DNA of 64,000 bases from AP-15 sp963814865 (GTDB taxonomy: Bacteria > Pseudomonadota > Alphaproteobacteria > ATCC43930 > CGMCC-115725). Position 1 is the first letter of the stretch, and each line of letters starts with the position of its first letter. Below, piece after piece: positions 8,837 to 16,246 of this stretch. Where the stretch lies: contig CAWFEN010000004.1 in NCBI GenBank assembly GCA_963814865.1, forward strand, positions 228,439 through 292,438, in the 5' to 3' direction. The notes beneath the pieces were generated by a model that was given only the letters and a program-made list of their open reading frames with translations, ran no database searches and was not told the DNA's origin. Position numbers and translations under genes: made by a program.

Positions 8837-9778
8837 TCAGCCGCGGCGCAGGTGATGCAGGGTGATTTCCGGCGGGCAATTGAGCCGCACGGCGACGATG
8901 GACGAGCCGACCCCGGCCGAGGTGTAGCCGGCCATGTCGCGATATTTCCACGGTCCCGACCCCATATGCCGCGGCAGGCGCGCGCCCAGGGTCAGCGGGA
9001 TGCCGCCGGGCAGGCAGATCTGGCCGCCGTGAGTGTGCCCGGCGAGCAGCAGATCGAAACCGGCATATGCCGCCTGCCGGTATATCTCCGGCGTATGCGA
9101 CAGCAGGATCGAGAATTCGTCGGCGGGGACCTGCGCAACGGCCTTTTCGATATTGTCCACCCGATAATAATGTGCGTCGTCGATGCCGGCGAGATGGAGG
9201 CGCTGATCGCCGCGCATGAGGATCTCGGCCTCGTTGAGCAGCATGCGTATTCCCATCTCTTCCATCGCCGGGACCATGCGGATGCTATCGTGGTTGCCCA
9301 GGACGCCGTAAACCGGGCCGTCGAGATGCGCGCGGATCCGCGCCAGGCCGTCGATCGTCGCCGCGAACGGCCCGAACGTCCTGCCGCGATAGTCGCCGGT
9401 CATGACGCAGAGATCGTAGGTGACGTCGCCGAGCAGCTCGATCAGCCGCCGTATCGCGGATCGGTTCATGTCGTCGACATGCAGGTCGCTCAACTGGAGG
9501 ATCGTGAAACCGTCGAACATGGGCGGCAGCTCGGACCGAACGACGTCGTGGTGTTTTATGGCGATGCGTTCGGCGTTTTTTTGCGCGCGCCAATATAATC
9601 CGGCCAGCTTCAGCGCATTGCGAATGACGAACCGGTTCAAATACCGTTTTTCGAGGCGAAAAAAGTTGTTGCCGCGGCCGAAGATCCGCGCCTCGTGGTC
9701 GTCTTCGATGCCGAGGCGCTGCCGCACATGCAGCCGGCCGAGGCGCTGCTCGAGCTTTGCCGGAATATCCTGGTTCAT
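8837..9778 (-). CDS. Calcineurin-like metallophosphoesterase
   Basis: The 313-residue protein carries the full set of metallophosphoesterase blocks: LSDLHVDD (D-x-H), VMTGDY (G-D), VLGNHDS (G-N-H-D), LLSHTPE and LAGHTHGGQI (G-H-x-H). These bind a dinuclear metal centre. The arrangement resembles the YkuE/LpxG-like group, whose members cleave phosphoesters, in some cases lipid A precursors (UDP-2,3-diacylglucosamine). The first 70 residues are basic and lack a clear membrane helix. The substrate is not evident. The gene lies alone between the lipoprotein hydrolase and tRNA-Arg. Confidence 0.88.
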   Translation of the reverse strand: MNQDIPAKLEQRLGRLHVRQRLGIEDDHEARIFGRGNNFFRLEKRYLNRFVIRNALKLAGLYWRAQKNAERIAIKHHDVVRSELPPMFDGFTILQLSDLHVDDMNRSAIRRLIELLGDVTYDLCVMTGDYRGRTFGPFAATIDGLARIRAHLDGPVYGVLGNHDSIRMVPAMEEMGIRMLLNEAEILMRGDQRLHLAGIDDAHYYRVDNIEKAVAQVPADEFSILLSHTPEIYRQAAYAGFDLLLAGHTHGGQICLPGGIPLTLGARLPRHMGSGPWKYRDMAGYTSAGVGSSIVAVRLNCPPEITLHHLRRG

Positions 9779-9924
9779 CGAAGGCTATTTCGAAACCGGC
9801 GGGTTCCGGCGTCGATGAATTTGCCGTGAGACCACCGGCCGGAACGCCGCCATCCGAACCTCCTTGCATCCCCCGGCTTCGGGCTGTATCCAACGGCGTC
9901 CGTGGCTCGCCCGATGGTATGCGG

Positions 9925-10001
<77 letters not shown>

Positions 10002-10349
10002 TGGTTTCAATAGGTTAGGAAAACTCTCGGTTCGCAGTGTCCCGGCGGGTGTCCCGTCCATGGGTGTCCTATAGCATCCGATACCCTTCTATCTGATTAC
10101 GCAAATGCGCCGATGGTGCGGCGTCAAAGCCGTCGTCGCTACGACTACGGCTGGCGCGTTCGCGGTGCGGGAGCCGGCAGGTCGACATGGTCGCCACCGG
10201 AACCAAGCGGCGATAAACCGTCAGGGCAGACTTCCTCAAAAATCCGAATTCGTCCGGTTGGTAACGCTAAATAAAAATTGTGGCGACATGGAACTTAATC
10301 CGCGTTAAGCCCGTTATCTATATGTCGATAACAAGAATGAGGTGTCGGA
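10002..10349. other. Gene-poor stretch after tRNA-Arg with three GTGTCC repeats
   Basis: No convincing gene is present. GTGTCCC occurs at 10037-10043 and 10049-10055, and GTGTCCT at 10064-10070, all within 70 bases of the tRNA 3' end. Such direct repeats beside a tRNA resemble integrase arm-type sites. The composition becomes AT-richer toward 10260-10350 than in the rest of the window. I read it as the remnant of an integrative element without its integrase. Confidence 0.4.
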
Positions 10350-10556
10350 ATGCGGTCCGTTGAGCTTCGAGTATCTGCTGATGAATTATCACATGTGATG
10401 GATCGGATGAGGATATGGTTGGATAACAACAGCGTAACCGCGAAAAGCTTCAGGTATGACCGCGATGCCGATGGCACGGTTGTCAACATACTGACCTTCG
10501 ATGACGATGCCGACGCCGATGCTTTCGCCAACGCCTTTAATGGTAGGCCGCTATGA
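10350..10556 (+). CDS. Small conserved-looking hypothetical protein
   Basis: The 68-residue protein starts MRSVELRVSADELSHVMDRM, continues LDNNSVTAKSFRYDRDADGT, then has a strand (VVNILTFDDD) and an acidic helix (ADADAFANAF). The alpha-beta alternation and acid-rich tail look like a folded small protein of a type seen in rhizobial genomes, with no known function. Codon use is AT-richer than the neighbours, suggesting recent transfer. A GAGGTG lies about eight bases upstream of the ATG. It sits alone between tRNA-Arg and tRNA-Val. Confidence 0.55.
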   Translation: MRSVELRVSADELSHVMDRMRIWLDNNSVTAKSFRYDRDADGTVVNILTFDDDADADAFANAFNGRPL

Positions 10557-10855
10557 GGTGGAACCAGCCCTCGCCGAGGCAAGGGTAGACGCTTCGACGT
10601 GCGCAAGGCAGCCAATATGAAGGAATTCTGCGTTTCACCGGCAACATCGAGACCCTGGACAAGGCCACATAAAACCGGATCGGTCAGGGTGCCACCGAGC
10701 GCCGGGGGAATAGACGCCAACCGGCAGATAGAACGGGCTGATGAAGCCGTTCGCGGTAAGAAAGTCAGAACCTCGACGCCGTCGCGGAAGTCGTCAGCTC
10801 GCCCGATCGCCTTGACAGGATTTCGGGCCGTCGCCTAAATGCCGCCGGCTGGCGC
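10557..10855. other. Intergenic DNA before tRNA-Val, no gene seen
   Basis: The stretch has only short open frames without protein-like composition or ribosome sites. It continues the mixed, AT-richer pocket that begins after tRNA-Arg. No terminator, repeat or RNA fold stood out. Confidence 0.4.
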
Positions 10856-10930
10856 GGGCGCGTAGCTCAGCGGGAGAGCGTCCCGTTCACACCGGGGAGG
10901 TCACAGGTTCAATCCCTGTCGCGCCCACCA
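10856..10930 (+). tRNA. tRNA-Val (anticodon CAC), CCA encoded
   Basis: The acceptor arm GGGCGCG/CGCGCCC is perfect. The D stem is GCTC/GAGC. The anticodon stem TCCCG/CGGGG has loop TTCACAC, giving anticodon CAC with the normal T at position 33. The T arm is ACAGG/CCTGT with loop TTCAATC, and CCA is encoded at the 3' end. It reads GTG valine codons, which are abundant in this genome. Confidence 0.96.
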
Positions 10931-10947
10931 CATCGCCATTGGCCCGC

Positions 10948-11023
10948 AGGCGCGTAGCTCAGTGGCAGAGCGCTCCTAGCACATGGGAGAGGTCAGGGGT
11001 TCGATTCCCCGTCGCGCCTACCA
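10948..11023 (+). tRNA. Val(CAC)-like tRNA with aberrant anticodon loop and T arm, possible tRNA pseudogene
   Basis: The acceptor arm AGGCGCG/CGCGCCT and D arm (GCTC/GAGC) are intact, and CCA is encoded. The anticodon stem CTCCT/GGGAG closes the loop AGCACAT. By position the anticodon is CAC, but base 33 is G rather than the near-universal U. The segment from the anticodon stem to the acceptor has 23 bases instead of 22, which leaves an A/G mismatch or bulge at the base of the T stem (GGGG/CCCC). It lies 17 bases after tRNA-Val(CAC). It may be a decaying duplicate or an unusual tRNA-like RNA. Confidence 0.65.
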
Positions 11024-11098
11024 CCCCCCGCCGCCCTATCGACCTCGACACCGTGCGGGCGTAGGTTTCTCCGCGAGCAGCGAATGCGGAGGCGGATC

Positions 11099-11977
11099 AT
11101 GCCAGTCACGCGGATCGGCGATTTCGAGGTGCGGCGCATCACCGAGTTCGAGGGGCCGTTCATCGCCCCCGAGGATTTCCTGCCCGATTTCGACCCCGAG
11201 GTGCTGCGGGCAAACCCCGATCTGGCCGGGCCGCGGCTGATCGATCCGGCGACCGGCAGGCTCGTCTTCAGCTTTCACAGCTTCGTGGTCAAGACCGGCC
11301 GTCACACGATCCTCGTTGATTCCTGCCTCGGCAACGATAAGGAGCGGCCGACCCGGCCGCAATTCCACCGCCTGCGCACTCCCTATCTCGCCGATCTCGC
11401 CGCCGCCGGGGTCAAGCCCGAACAGGTCGATTATGTGATGTGCACGCACCTGCACTGGGACCATGTCGGCTGGAACACCCGGCTCGAAAACGGGCATTGG
11501 GTCCCGACTTTTCCGAATGCGCGCTACATCATGGCGCGCCGCGAGTTCGACCATTGGCAAGGGGTGCAGCAGCGCGGCGAGGAGACCCCGCACCGCACCG
11601 CCTTCGAGGACAGCGTGCTGCCGGTCGTGCGCACCGGGCAGTCGCAGCTGGTCGACGACGATTTCGCGCTCGAAGACGGGCTGTGGTTCGAGGCGGCCCC
11701 CGGCCACACGCCGGGCAACGTCGTGATCCACGCCCGCTCGCGCGACGATCGCGCCGTCTTCACCGGCGACGTGCTGCATCACCAGCTGCAATTGGCGAAG
11801 CCGGAATGGTCGACGGCCGCCTGCACCGACCGCGAGCTGTCGCGCCGGACCCGGATGCGGCTGATCGAGGAACATGCCGAGCGCGGCACTCGCCTGCTGC
11901 CGGCGCATTTCCCGGCGCCGACCGTCGGACATATCGTCCGCCACGGCAGCGCCTACCGCTACGAATTCGAGCAGTGA
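11099..11977 (+). CDS. MBL-fold metallohydrolase
   Basis: The 292-residue protein carries the metallo-beta-lactamase metal motif T-H-L-H-W-D-H (in MCTHLHWDHVGW), with further ligands in AAPGHTPGN, VFTGDVLHH and LLPAHFPAP. The family is typified by lactonases and related hydrolases that use two zinc ions. I chose ATG 11099, which follows GGAGG by six bases; an ATG at 11084 lacks such a site. It precedes a ThDP enzyme and a ureohydrolase on the same strand. A close paralogue lies at 45250-46125. The substrate is unknown. Confidence 0.88.
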   Translation: MPVTRIGDFEVRRITEFEGPFIAPEDFLPDFDPEVLRANPDLAGPRLIDPATGRLVFSFHSFVVKTGRHTILVDSCLGNDKERPTRPQFHRLRTPYLADLAAAGVKPEQVDYVMCTHLHWDHVGWNTRLENGHWVPTFPNARYIMARREFDHWQGVQQRGEETPHRTAFEDSVLPVVRTGQSQLVDDDFALEDGLWFEAAPGHTPGNVVIHARSRDDRAVFTGDVLHHQLQLAKPEWSTAACTDRELSRRTRMRLIEEHAERGTRLLPAHFPAPTVGHIVRHGSAYRYEFEQ

Positions 11978-12039
11978 CGCGGCTCCCGCTCGCTCTCTCG
12001 TCGCACCCTTGCAGGCAGCGGCCAAGGGCGGGCGACGGA

Positions 12040-12086
12040 GCGGGTGGCCCTGGGTTCCCGCTTTGCGTCGCTTTCGCGGGAATGAC
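12040..12086. repeat. REP-like palindrome of the TTCCCGC...GCGGGAA type
   Basis: TTCCCGC at 12055-12061 and GCGGGAA at 12076-12082 form an inverted pair followed by TGACGGAATAA. Read on the minus strand it encodes the familiar spurious peptide VIPAKA..., the mark of a widespread dispersed intergenic repeat in proteobacteria. It lies between the MBL hydrolase and ThDP enzyme genes. Confidence 0.6.
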
Positions 12087-12112
12087 GGAATAACGCCTGC
12101 GCGGAGGAACCA

Positions 12113-13747
12113 ATGACCAGGATGACGGGTGGCGGGGCATTGGTCGAGATGCTGCGCCGGCACGGCGTGGACACGGTCTTTGCCCTGCCCGGGGTGCAGA
12201 ACGACGCGCTGTTCGTCGCGTTTTACGATGCGGGCGAAGCGTTGCGGGTGATCCATACCCGGCACGAGCAGGGTGCGGCCTACATGGCCTTTGGCTATGC
12301 GCGGGCGACCGGCAAGGTCGGGACCTACGCCGTCGTGCCGGGGCCGGGGTTCCTCAACACCACGGCGGCGCTCGCCACCGCCTATGCGACCAACGCGCCG
12401 GTCTTGTGCATCAGCGGCCAGATCCCCTCCGACCTGATCGGGCGCGGGTTCGGCCTGCTGCACGAGATCCCGGACCAGCTCGGCATTCTGCAAAGGCTGA
12501 CCAAATGGGCGGCGCGGATCGACCATCCGACCCAAACCGGCAGGCTCGTCAACGAGGCATTCCGGCAATTGCGCGACGGCCGTCCGCGCCCGGTCGGGAT
12601 CGAAATCCCGCCCGACGTGCTGGCGCTCGAGACCGAAGTCGCGCTGCCTGCCGCCGAAGCTCCGCCGCCGATCACGGAACCCGATCCGGAGCTGATCGAC
12701 AGGGCGGCCACCCTGCTCGCCGCGGCCAGGAAGCCGCTGATCTTTGTCGGCGGCGGCGCCGTCGAGGCGGGCGCGGAGGTGCTGGCCATCGCCGAGATGC
12801 TGCAGGCCCCGGTCGTCAGCTTCAGCGGCGGCAAGGGCATCGTCAGCGACCGGCATTATCTGGCGCAATCGGCGCTGGCCGGCCACGAGCTGTGGCGCGA
12901 GACCGACGTCGTGCTGGCGGTGGGCACCCGCCTGAACCAGCCGCAATTGCGCTGGGGCGTCGACCGCGACCTGAAATTGATCCGGATCGACATCGACCCG
13001 ACCGAGATCACCCGGTTCTTCAAGCCGGCGCTCGGCATCGTCGCCGATTCGAGGGCCGCGCTCGCCGCGCTGCATCGCGCGCTCGACCGGCACGCCCCAA
13101 GCCGGCCATCGCGCCAAGACGAGCTCAACGCGTTGAAGGCCCGCACCCTCGCCGGGCTCGACGAGCGGCTCGGCCCGCAATGCGAATATCTGCGGGCGAT
13201 CCGCGCCGAATTGCCCGACGAGGGGATCTATGTCGAGGATCTGACGCAGATCGGCTATGTCGGGCGGATGGCGTTTCCGGTCTATCGCCCGCGCACCTAT
13301 ATTCACAGCGGCTATCAGGGCACCTTGGGCTTCGGTTTTGCGACCGCGCTCGGCGCCAAGGTCGGGCGGCCCGACCTGCCGGTCGTGTCGATCTCCGGCG
13401 ATGGCGGGTTCATGTACAACGTCCAGGAATTGTCGACCGCGGTCAGGCACGGCATCGACATCGTCGCGATCGTTTTCGCCGACGGCGCCTACGGCAATGT
13501 GCGGCGCATGCAGAAGGAGGATTACGGCAACCGGCTGATCGGGGTCGATCTCTCAAACCCGCAATTCCCGAAGATGGCCGAGAGTTTCGGCGCCGCCGGG
13601 GTGCGCACGACGACCCCCGACGGGTTGCGCCGCGAACTCGCCGCCGCGTTGAAGCGGCGCGGCACGACCCTGATCGAGGTCGCGGTCGGCGAGATGCCGG
13701 ACCCGTGGAAGGTGCTGCTCCCGCCCCGCGTGCGCGGGACAAGGTAG
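12113..13747 (+). CDS. Thiamine-diphosphate-binding enzyme, acetolactate synthase large-subunit-like
   Basis: The 544-residue protein has the three-domain ThDP fold. The N-terminal PYR domain carries the catalytic Glu in IHTRHEQGAAYMAFGYARAT. A middle nucleotide-binding-like domain contains LIFVGGGAVEAGAEVL. The C-terminal PP domain has the ThDP motif from G-D-G-G-F-M-Y-N-V to GAYGNV. The family splits or joins 2-oxoacids; this branch includes acetolactate synthase, glyoxylate carboligase and benzoylformate decarboxylase-like enzymes. No small regulatory subunit is adjacent, so a catabolic or decarboxylating role is more likely than branched-chain synthesis. It starts after GGAGG and ends 8 bases before the ureohydrolase, which implies an operon. 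Confidence 0.88.
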   Translation: MTRMTGGGALVEMLRRHGVDTVFALPGVQNDALFVAFYDAGEALRVIHTRHEQGAAYMAFGYARATGKVGTYAVVPGPGFLNTTAALATAYATNAPVLCISGQIPSDLIGRGFGLLHEIPDQLGILQRLTKWAARIDHPTQTGRLVNEAFRQLRDGRPRPVGIEIPPDVLALETEVALPAAEAPPPITEPDPELIDRAATLLAAARKPLIFVGGGAVEAGAEVLAIAEMLQAPVVSFSGGKGIVSDRHYLAQSALAGHELWRETDVVLAVGTRLNQPQLRWGVDRDLKLIRIDIDPTEITRFFKPALGIVADSRAALAALHRALDRHAPSRPSRQDELNALKARTLAGLDERLGPQCEYLRAIRAELPDEGIYVEDLTQIGYVGRMAFPVYRPRTYIHSGYQGTLGFGFATALGAKVGRPDLPVVSISGDGGFMYNVQELSTAVRHGIDIVAIVFADGAYGNVRRMQKEDYGNRLIGVDLSNPQFPKMAESFGAAGVRTTTPDGLRRELAAALKRRGTTLIEVAVGEMPDPWKVLLPPRVRGTR

Positions 13748-13755
13748 ATTCGGCG

Positions 13756-14817
13756 ATGTTCGACAAGGCCAAGCTGGATGCACTGCGCGCCAAATATGAA
13801 GGCGCCAAGGAAACCGAGGTCGCGCCCGAGAAGTTCAGAAAGGCGCTGTCGCTGGTATTCGGCAGCGCCTATCGGCGTGCGATGCCCTATGCCGGGGTCT
13901 CGACCCTGCTCGACGAGCCGTATCGGCCGGATGCGCCCGACCTCCCGGATTTCGCCGGGCTCGATGTGGCGCTCGTCGGCGTGCCGATGGATCTCGGCGT
14001 CACCAATCGGGCCGGCGCCCGTTTCGGCCCGCGGGCGGTGCGCGATGTCGAGCGCATCGGCCCCTACAACCATGCGCTTGAGGTAGTGCCGCGCGGGTTG
14101 TGCAAAATCGCCGATATCGGCGACGTGCCGATGCGCTCGCGCTTCAGCCTGGACAGTTCGATCGAGGACATCGCGGCGTTCTATGCGCGCATCCGGGCGG
14201 CCGAGGTGCGACCGATTTCGGTCGGCGGCGACCACTCGGTGACCTACCCTATCCTGAAGGCGCTCGGCGCCGAACGGCCGCTCGGCCTCGTCCATATCGA
14301 CGCCCATTGCGACACGATGGGCGAGGTCGACGGCTCGAAATTCCACCATGGCGGCCCGTTCCGCCAGGCCGTGCTCGCCGGCGCGCTCGATCCCGAGCGC
14401 ACGGTCCAGATCGGCATCCGCGGTCCGGCCGAGATCTTGTGGGGGTTCTCTTACGAGTCGGGGATGACCGTGCTGCACATCGAAGACGTCGACCGGATGG
14501 GGATCGCCGGGATCGTCGAACAGGCGCGCGAAATCGTCGGCGACGGGCCGACCTACATTTCGTTCGACGTCGACGGGCTCGACCCGGCCTATGCCCCCGG
14601 CACCGGCACGCCCGAAGCCGGCGGGCTGACCCCGCGCGAGGCGCAGGCGATCCTGCACGGTCTCAAAGGCCTCGACATCATCGGCGGCGACGTCGTCGAA
14701 ATCGCCCCGCAATACGACACGACCAGCAACACCGCGATGGTCGGCGCGCAAATGCTGTTCGAGATCTTCTCCCTAATCGTCCTCGGCCCCAATTTTCAGC
14801 GTCGCGCAGAAGGCTGA
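13756..14817 (+). CDS. Agmatinase-family ureohydrolase
   Basis: The 353-residue protein has all the binuclear manganese motifs of the arginase/agmatinase superfamily: GGDHSVTYP, DAHCDTMGE and FDVDGLDPAYAPGTGTPE. These enzymes release urea from guanidino compounds such as agmatine, guanidinobutyrate or guanidine. The ATG follows the ThDP gene's stop by 8 bases, so the two are likely co-expressed. Specificity within the family cannot be told from these motifs. With a ThDP enzyme and an MBL hydrolase beside it, a degradative route for a guanidino acid is possible. Confidence 0.9.
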   Translation: MFDKAKLDALRAKYEGAKETEVAPEKFRKALSLVFGSAYRRAMPYAGVSTLLDEPYRPDAPDLPDFAGLDVALVGVPMDLGVTNRAGARFGPRAVRDVERIGPYNHALEVVPRGLCKIADIGDVPMRSRFSLDSSIEDIAAFYARIRAAEVRPISVGGDHSVTYPILKALGAERPLGLVHIDAHCDTMGEVDGSKFHHGGPFRQAVLAGALDPERTVQIGIRGPAEILWGFSYESGMTVLHIEDVDRMGIAGIVEQAREIVGDGPTYISFDVDGLDPAYAPGTGTPEAGGLTPREAQAILHGLKGLDIIGGDVVEIAPQYDTTSNTAMVGAQMLFEIFSLIVLGPNFQRRAEG

Positions 14818-14827
14818 GCCAGCCCGC

Positions 14828-15287
14828 CTAGGTCGGTTTTTCGGCGAGGATGTCGCGGATTTCTTCGAGCAGGACCTCGCTGCGCGGCGGCGGCGGGGGC
14901 GCCGCTTCCGGGCGCGTATAGAGACGCGACAATCCCTTGACCAGCCAGAACACCGCAAAGGCGACGATGACGAACTGAATCACGGTGTTGATGAACACGC
15001 CGATGTTCAAGGTCACCGCACCGGCCTTCTGCGCATCGGCCAGGGTCGCCGCCGTGCGGCCCCTTCAGGGTGACGAAGATGTTGGTGAAATCGATGCCGC
15101 CGACGAGCAGGCCGATGAGCGGCGTGAAGATGTCCTTGACCAGGCTGTTGACGACGCCGGTGAAGGCGACGCCGATGATGATGCCGACGGCGAGGTCGAC
15201 GACATTGCCGCGCATGATGAAGGCGCGGAATTCATCGATCCAGCCCGGTTTCCGAATGCCGAACGGTACTGCGGTTCGCTCGCTCAT
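14828..15287 (-). pseudogene. mscL: Large-conductance mechanosensitive channel MscL, interrupted by a +1 frameshift
   Basis: The first part reads MSERTAVPFG, then EFRAFIMRGNVVDLAVGIII with the first pore helix, up to FVTLKG. One frame later the protein continues with ADAQKAGAVTLNIG and the second helix TVIQFVIVAFAVFWLVKGLS, ending in the cytoplasmic helix EVLLEEIRDILAEKPT. Removing one base from the run of four C at 15060-15063 joins both parts into a normal channel of about 152 residues. MscL is the emergency valve for osmotic downshock in the inner membrane. The ATG at 15287 has GGAGG six bases upstream. The base-run location makes a sequencing insertion likely. Confidence 0.88.
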
Positions 15288-15316
15288 CGACAACCTCCCT
15301 TGGTTGAAGGGCCAGT

Positions 15317-15322
15317 ATTATA
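15317..15322 (-). promoter_or_regulatory. Candidate -10 box for mscL
   Basis: On the minus strand TATAAT, a perfect sigma-70 -10 hexamer, lies 30 bases upstream of the mscL start codon. No convincing -35 box is seen at 16-18 bases before it. Confidence 0.4.
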
Positions 15323-15361
15323 GCCGCATCGCGGGGATGGTTCTCCTGATCGTCTGACGGC

Positions 15362-16246
15362 CTATCGCCCGGTTCGTGCCCGAATCCACTCCGCCGTGCG
15401 GCGCAGGCCGCCGAAAGTGAAGAAATGCAGGCCGTCGATCGGCATATGCCGGTCTTCCTCGGCGACCAGCGCGTCGATCAGCTCGTCGGGGCCGGCTTCG
15501 ACCAGGATGCGGGCAAAGGCGGCATGGCCTCGCCCGAGCGCGCGCAGCGAGGCGCCGATGCCGCAGCGGACCGCGAATTTGGCCAGGGTCGCGACGCTCG
15601 CGGGTCCGGCGATGCCGATCCTGACCGGGCAGAGGATGCCCTGCGCCCGCAGGGATGCGATCCAGCCGCGGATCGGCGCCGGATCGAAAGAGAACTGGGT
15701 GACCAGCGACGCGTCGAGGCCACGCTCGCGCGCCAGCCTTGTTTTGGCGCGCATTGCGTGCGCCAGGGTGCCGGAATCGATCCGCGGATGGCCCTCGGGA
15801 TAGCCGGCGAGGATGATCTCGCCGATGCCGCTTTGCTCGACCAGCCCGGTCGTCAACAATTCGAGAGCGTCGTGGAACGGACCCGTCGGCCGGTCGGGGT
15901 CGCCGCCGACGATCAGCACGCTCCTGATCTCCGCCTCCGCGGCCGCGCGCCGCAGAAAGTCGCGCGCCTGGGTGAAGCTGGCGAGACGACGCGCGGCGAC
16001 ATGCGGCACCGGATCGAAGCCGGCGCGGCGCAGCGCGGCGCAGGCGGCGACGATGTCGTGATGCGTGACGCTCGCCGGATGGTTGACGAACACCGTCATC
16101 CCCGGCTCGAACAGCTCGCGCAACCCGCCGCCGGTCTGCGCATCCCGCGGCGAGATCTCGATCGAGCAGGCGCCGATCAAAGCCGCCGCCCGGCGGCGGT
16201 GCGGGTCGTCCGCCGTCGCACGGGGTTGTCCGCCGGCGCCGGTCAT
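15362..16246 (-). CDS. Methylenetetrahydrofolate reductase-like protein
   Basis: The 294-residue protein resembles the MetF/MTHFR TIM-barrel family. It has ACSIEISPRDA near the start, VPHVAARRLAS, VLIVGGDPDRPTGPF, LAGYPEGHPR, and VTQFSFDP with GIAGPA. In MetF these regions bind FAD and folate, and the enzyme makes 5-methyl-THF. It is somewhat divergent, so the activity on methylene-THF is inferred. It starts at ATG 16246, sharing one base with the stop of the upstream methyltransferase (TGATG), which implies translational coupling. Confidence 0.78.
   Translation of the reverse strand: MTGAGGQPRATADDPHRRRAAALIGACSIEISPRDAQTGGGLRELFEPGMTVFVNHPASVTHHDIVAACAALRRAGFDPVPHVAARRLASFTQARDFLRRAAAEAEIRSVLIVGGDPDRPTGPFHDALELLTTGLVEQSGIGEIILAGYPEGHPRIDSGTLAHAMRAKTRLARERGLDASLVTQFSFDPAPIRGWIASLRAQGILCPVRIGIAGPASVATLAKFAVRCGIGASLRALGRGHAAFARILVEAGPDELIDALVAEEDRHMPIDGLHFFTFGGLRRTAEWIRARTGR

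Noticed and set aside
10295..10720. Open frame of 141 codons on the minus strand of the AT-richer pocket
   Set aside because: It is antisense to the better-supported small gene at 10350-10556, is Ser-rich and has no ribosome site.
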